Source of the DNA: Candidatus Latescibacterota bacterium
GTDB taxonomy: Bacteria > Latescibacterota > UBA2968 > UBA8231
DNA: 5,236 nucleotides
Assembly: GCA_022827165.1 (NCBI GenBank)
Contig: JAJDTN010000060.1
Coordinates: forward strand, 1 to 5,236
Reading direction: 5' to 3'
Each line of letters starts with the position of its first letter. Position 1 is the first letter of the stretch. This document shows, one piece after another, positions 4,652 to 5,236 of this stretch. The notes under the pieces were generated by a model, which saw nothing but the letters and a program-made list of their open reading frames with translations, did not search any database and was not told the origin of the DNA. Both the position numbers and the translations under genes were made by a program.

Positions 4652-5236
4652 GCGGATCGCCCGCTTCGAGCACGACGGCCGCGAGGGCTACGGGGTCCTC
4701 GCCGGCGACGACACGCTGGACCTGCTCGAGGGTCCCGGCTACGACGGACTGCACCGCACCGGAGAGCAGGTCTCTCTCGCCGGCGTGCGCCTGCTGGCGC
4801 CGGTGGCGAACCCGCGCCTCATCGGGGTGGGCCTCAACTACGCCGAGCACGCCGCCGAGAGCGGTCTCCCCGAGCCGGAGCAGCCGATGCTCTTCCACCT
4901 GCCGACGACGGCGGTCTGCAACCCCGGCGACGACATCGTCTACCCGAGGCAGGGCCGCGTCGTCCACTACGAGGGCGAGCTGGCCGTCGTCATCGGCGCC
5001 GCCGCCCGGCGCGTCTCCGCCGACCGGGCCCTCGACCACGTCTTCGGGTACACCATCGGCAATGACGTGAGCGAGCGCGTCATCCAGAAGGCGGAGATGG
5101 CCAACGGCTGCCTGCTCATCGGCAAGGGCTTCGACACCTTCAAGCCGCTGGGCCCCTGGATCGCCACCGGCCTCGACCCCTCGGACCTGCAGCTGACGAC
5201 CCGCCTCAACGGGCAGGTGGTGCAGTCCACGTCGAC
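4644..5236 (+). CDS. Fumarylacetoacetate hydrolase (FAH)-family protein, 3' end beyond window
   Basis: 197 residues are visible of a family length of about 280-300. The short N-terminal domain ends near VRLLAPVANPRLIGVGLNYAEHAAE (48-72); LNYxxH is a family hallmark, with H69 and E72 the likely catalytic-lid residues. The metal-binding set is E110 and E112 (HYEGELAVVIG) plus D141 (IGNDVSERVIQ). GKGFDTFKPLGPWI (160-173) is the conserved core loop. Relatives hydrolyse acylpyruvates or process 2-oxo/2,4-dioxo-3-deoxy sugar acids, releasing pyruvate-type products; which of these applies here is not readable. ATG at 4644 overlaps the end of the DUF6807 gene by 8 bp. As the last visible cistron it fits a late catabolic step. 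The sequence stops mid-codon at 5236. Confidence 0.93.
   Translation, partial: MAERIARFEHDGREGYGVLAGDDTLDLLEGPGYDGLHRTGEQVSLAGVRLLAPVANPRLIGVGLNYAEHAAESGLPEPEQPMLFHLPTTAVCNPGDDIVYPRQGRVVHYEGELAVVIGAAARRVSADRALDHVFGYTIGNDVSERVIQKAEMANGCLLIGKGFDTFKPLGPWIATGLDPSDLQLTTRLNGQVVQSTS

Overview
This is a GC-rich bacterial fragment. The coding parts run at about 67-73% G+C where I hand-counted sample lines, and codons end mostly in G or C. It holds a carbohydrate-catabolism-type locus. The family mix is a LacI-type regulator, a PhyH-type dioxygenase, a xylose-isomerase-like TIM barrel, a DUF6807 protein and a fumarylacetoacetate hydrolase (FAH)-family protein. Such sets are common in Planctomycetota and in environmental lineages such as Latescibacterota or Poribacteria. 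That placement is inference from family content; no marker gene is present.

Layout: (1) 1-647, minus strand: a LacI-family regulator whose C-terminus lies beyond the left edge. (2) 648-1616: a gap of about 970 bp with no convincing protein gene. It contains a perfect TTGACA box facing the regulator, three copies of a LacI-type operator (consensus TGCNATCGTTTGCA), a 13-codon ORF behind a strong Shine-Dalgarno, and a candidate promoter with two 12-bp palindromes just before the first structural gene. (3) 1617-5236, plus strand: five tightly packed cistrons. They are a PhyH-family 2-oxoglutarate/Fe(II) dioxygenase (TTG start), a DUF3347 lipoprotein, a sugar isomerase/epimerase-like TIM barrel (GTG start), a DUF6807 protein, and an FAH-family hydrolase cut by the right edge. 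The junctions are 10 nt, 5 nt, a 4-bp ATGA overlap and an 8-bp overlap, so this reads as one translationally coupled operon.

Working model (inference): the divergent LacI-type protein senses a sugar or sugar acid and controls transcription through the three operators. The operon enzymes oxidise and isomerise the substrate. The FAH-family enzyme would cleave or hydrate a 2-oxo or 2,4-dioxo acid late in the route. DUF6807 is probably enzymatic but undefined, and the DUF3347 lipoprotein is the odd, envelope-located, possibly metal-binding member. The most distinctive observations are the operator triplet placed more than 600 bp upstream of the first recognisable cistron, the long leader with a mini-ORF, and the DUF3347 lipoprotein embedded in a sugar-type operon.
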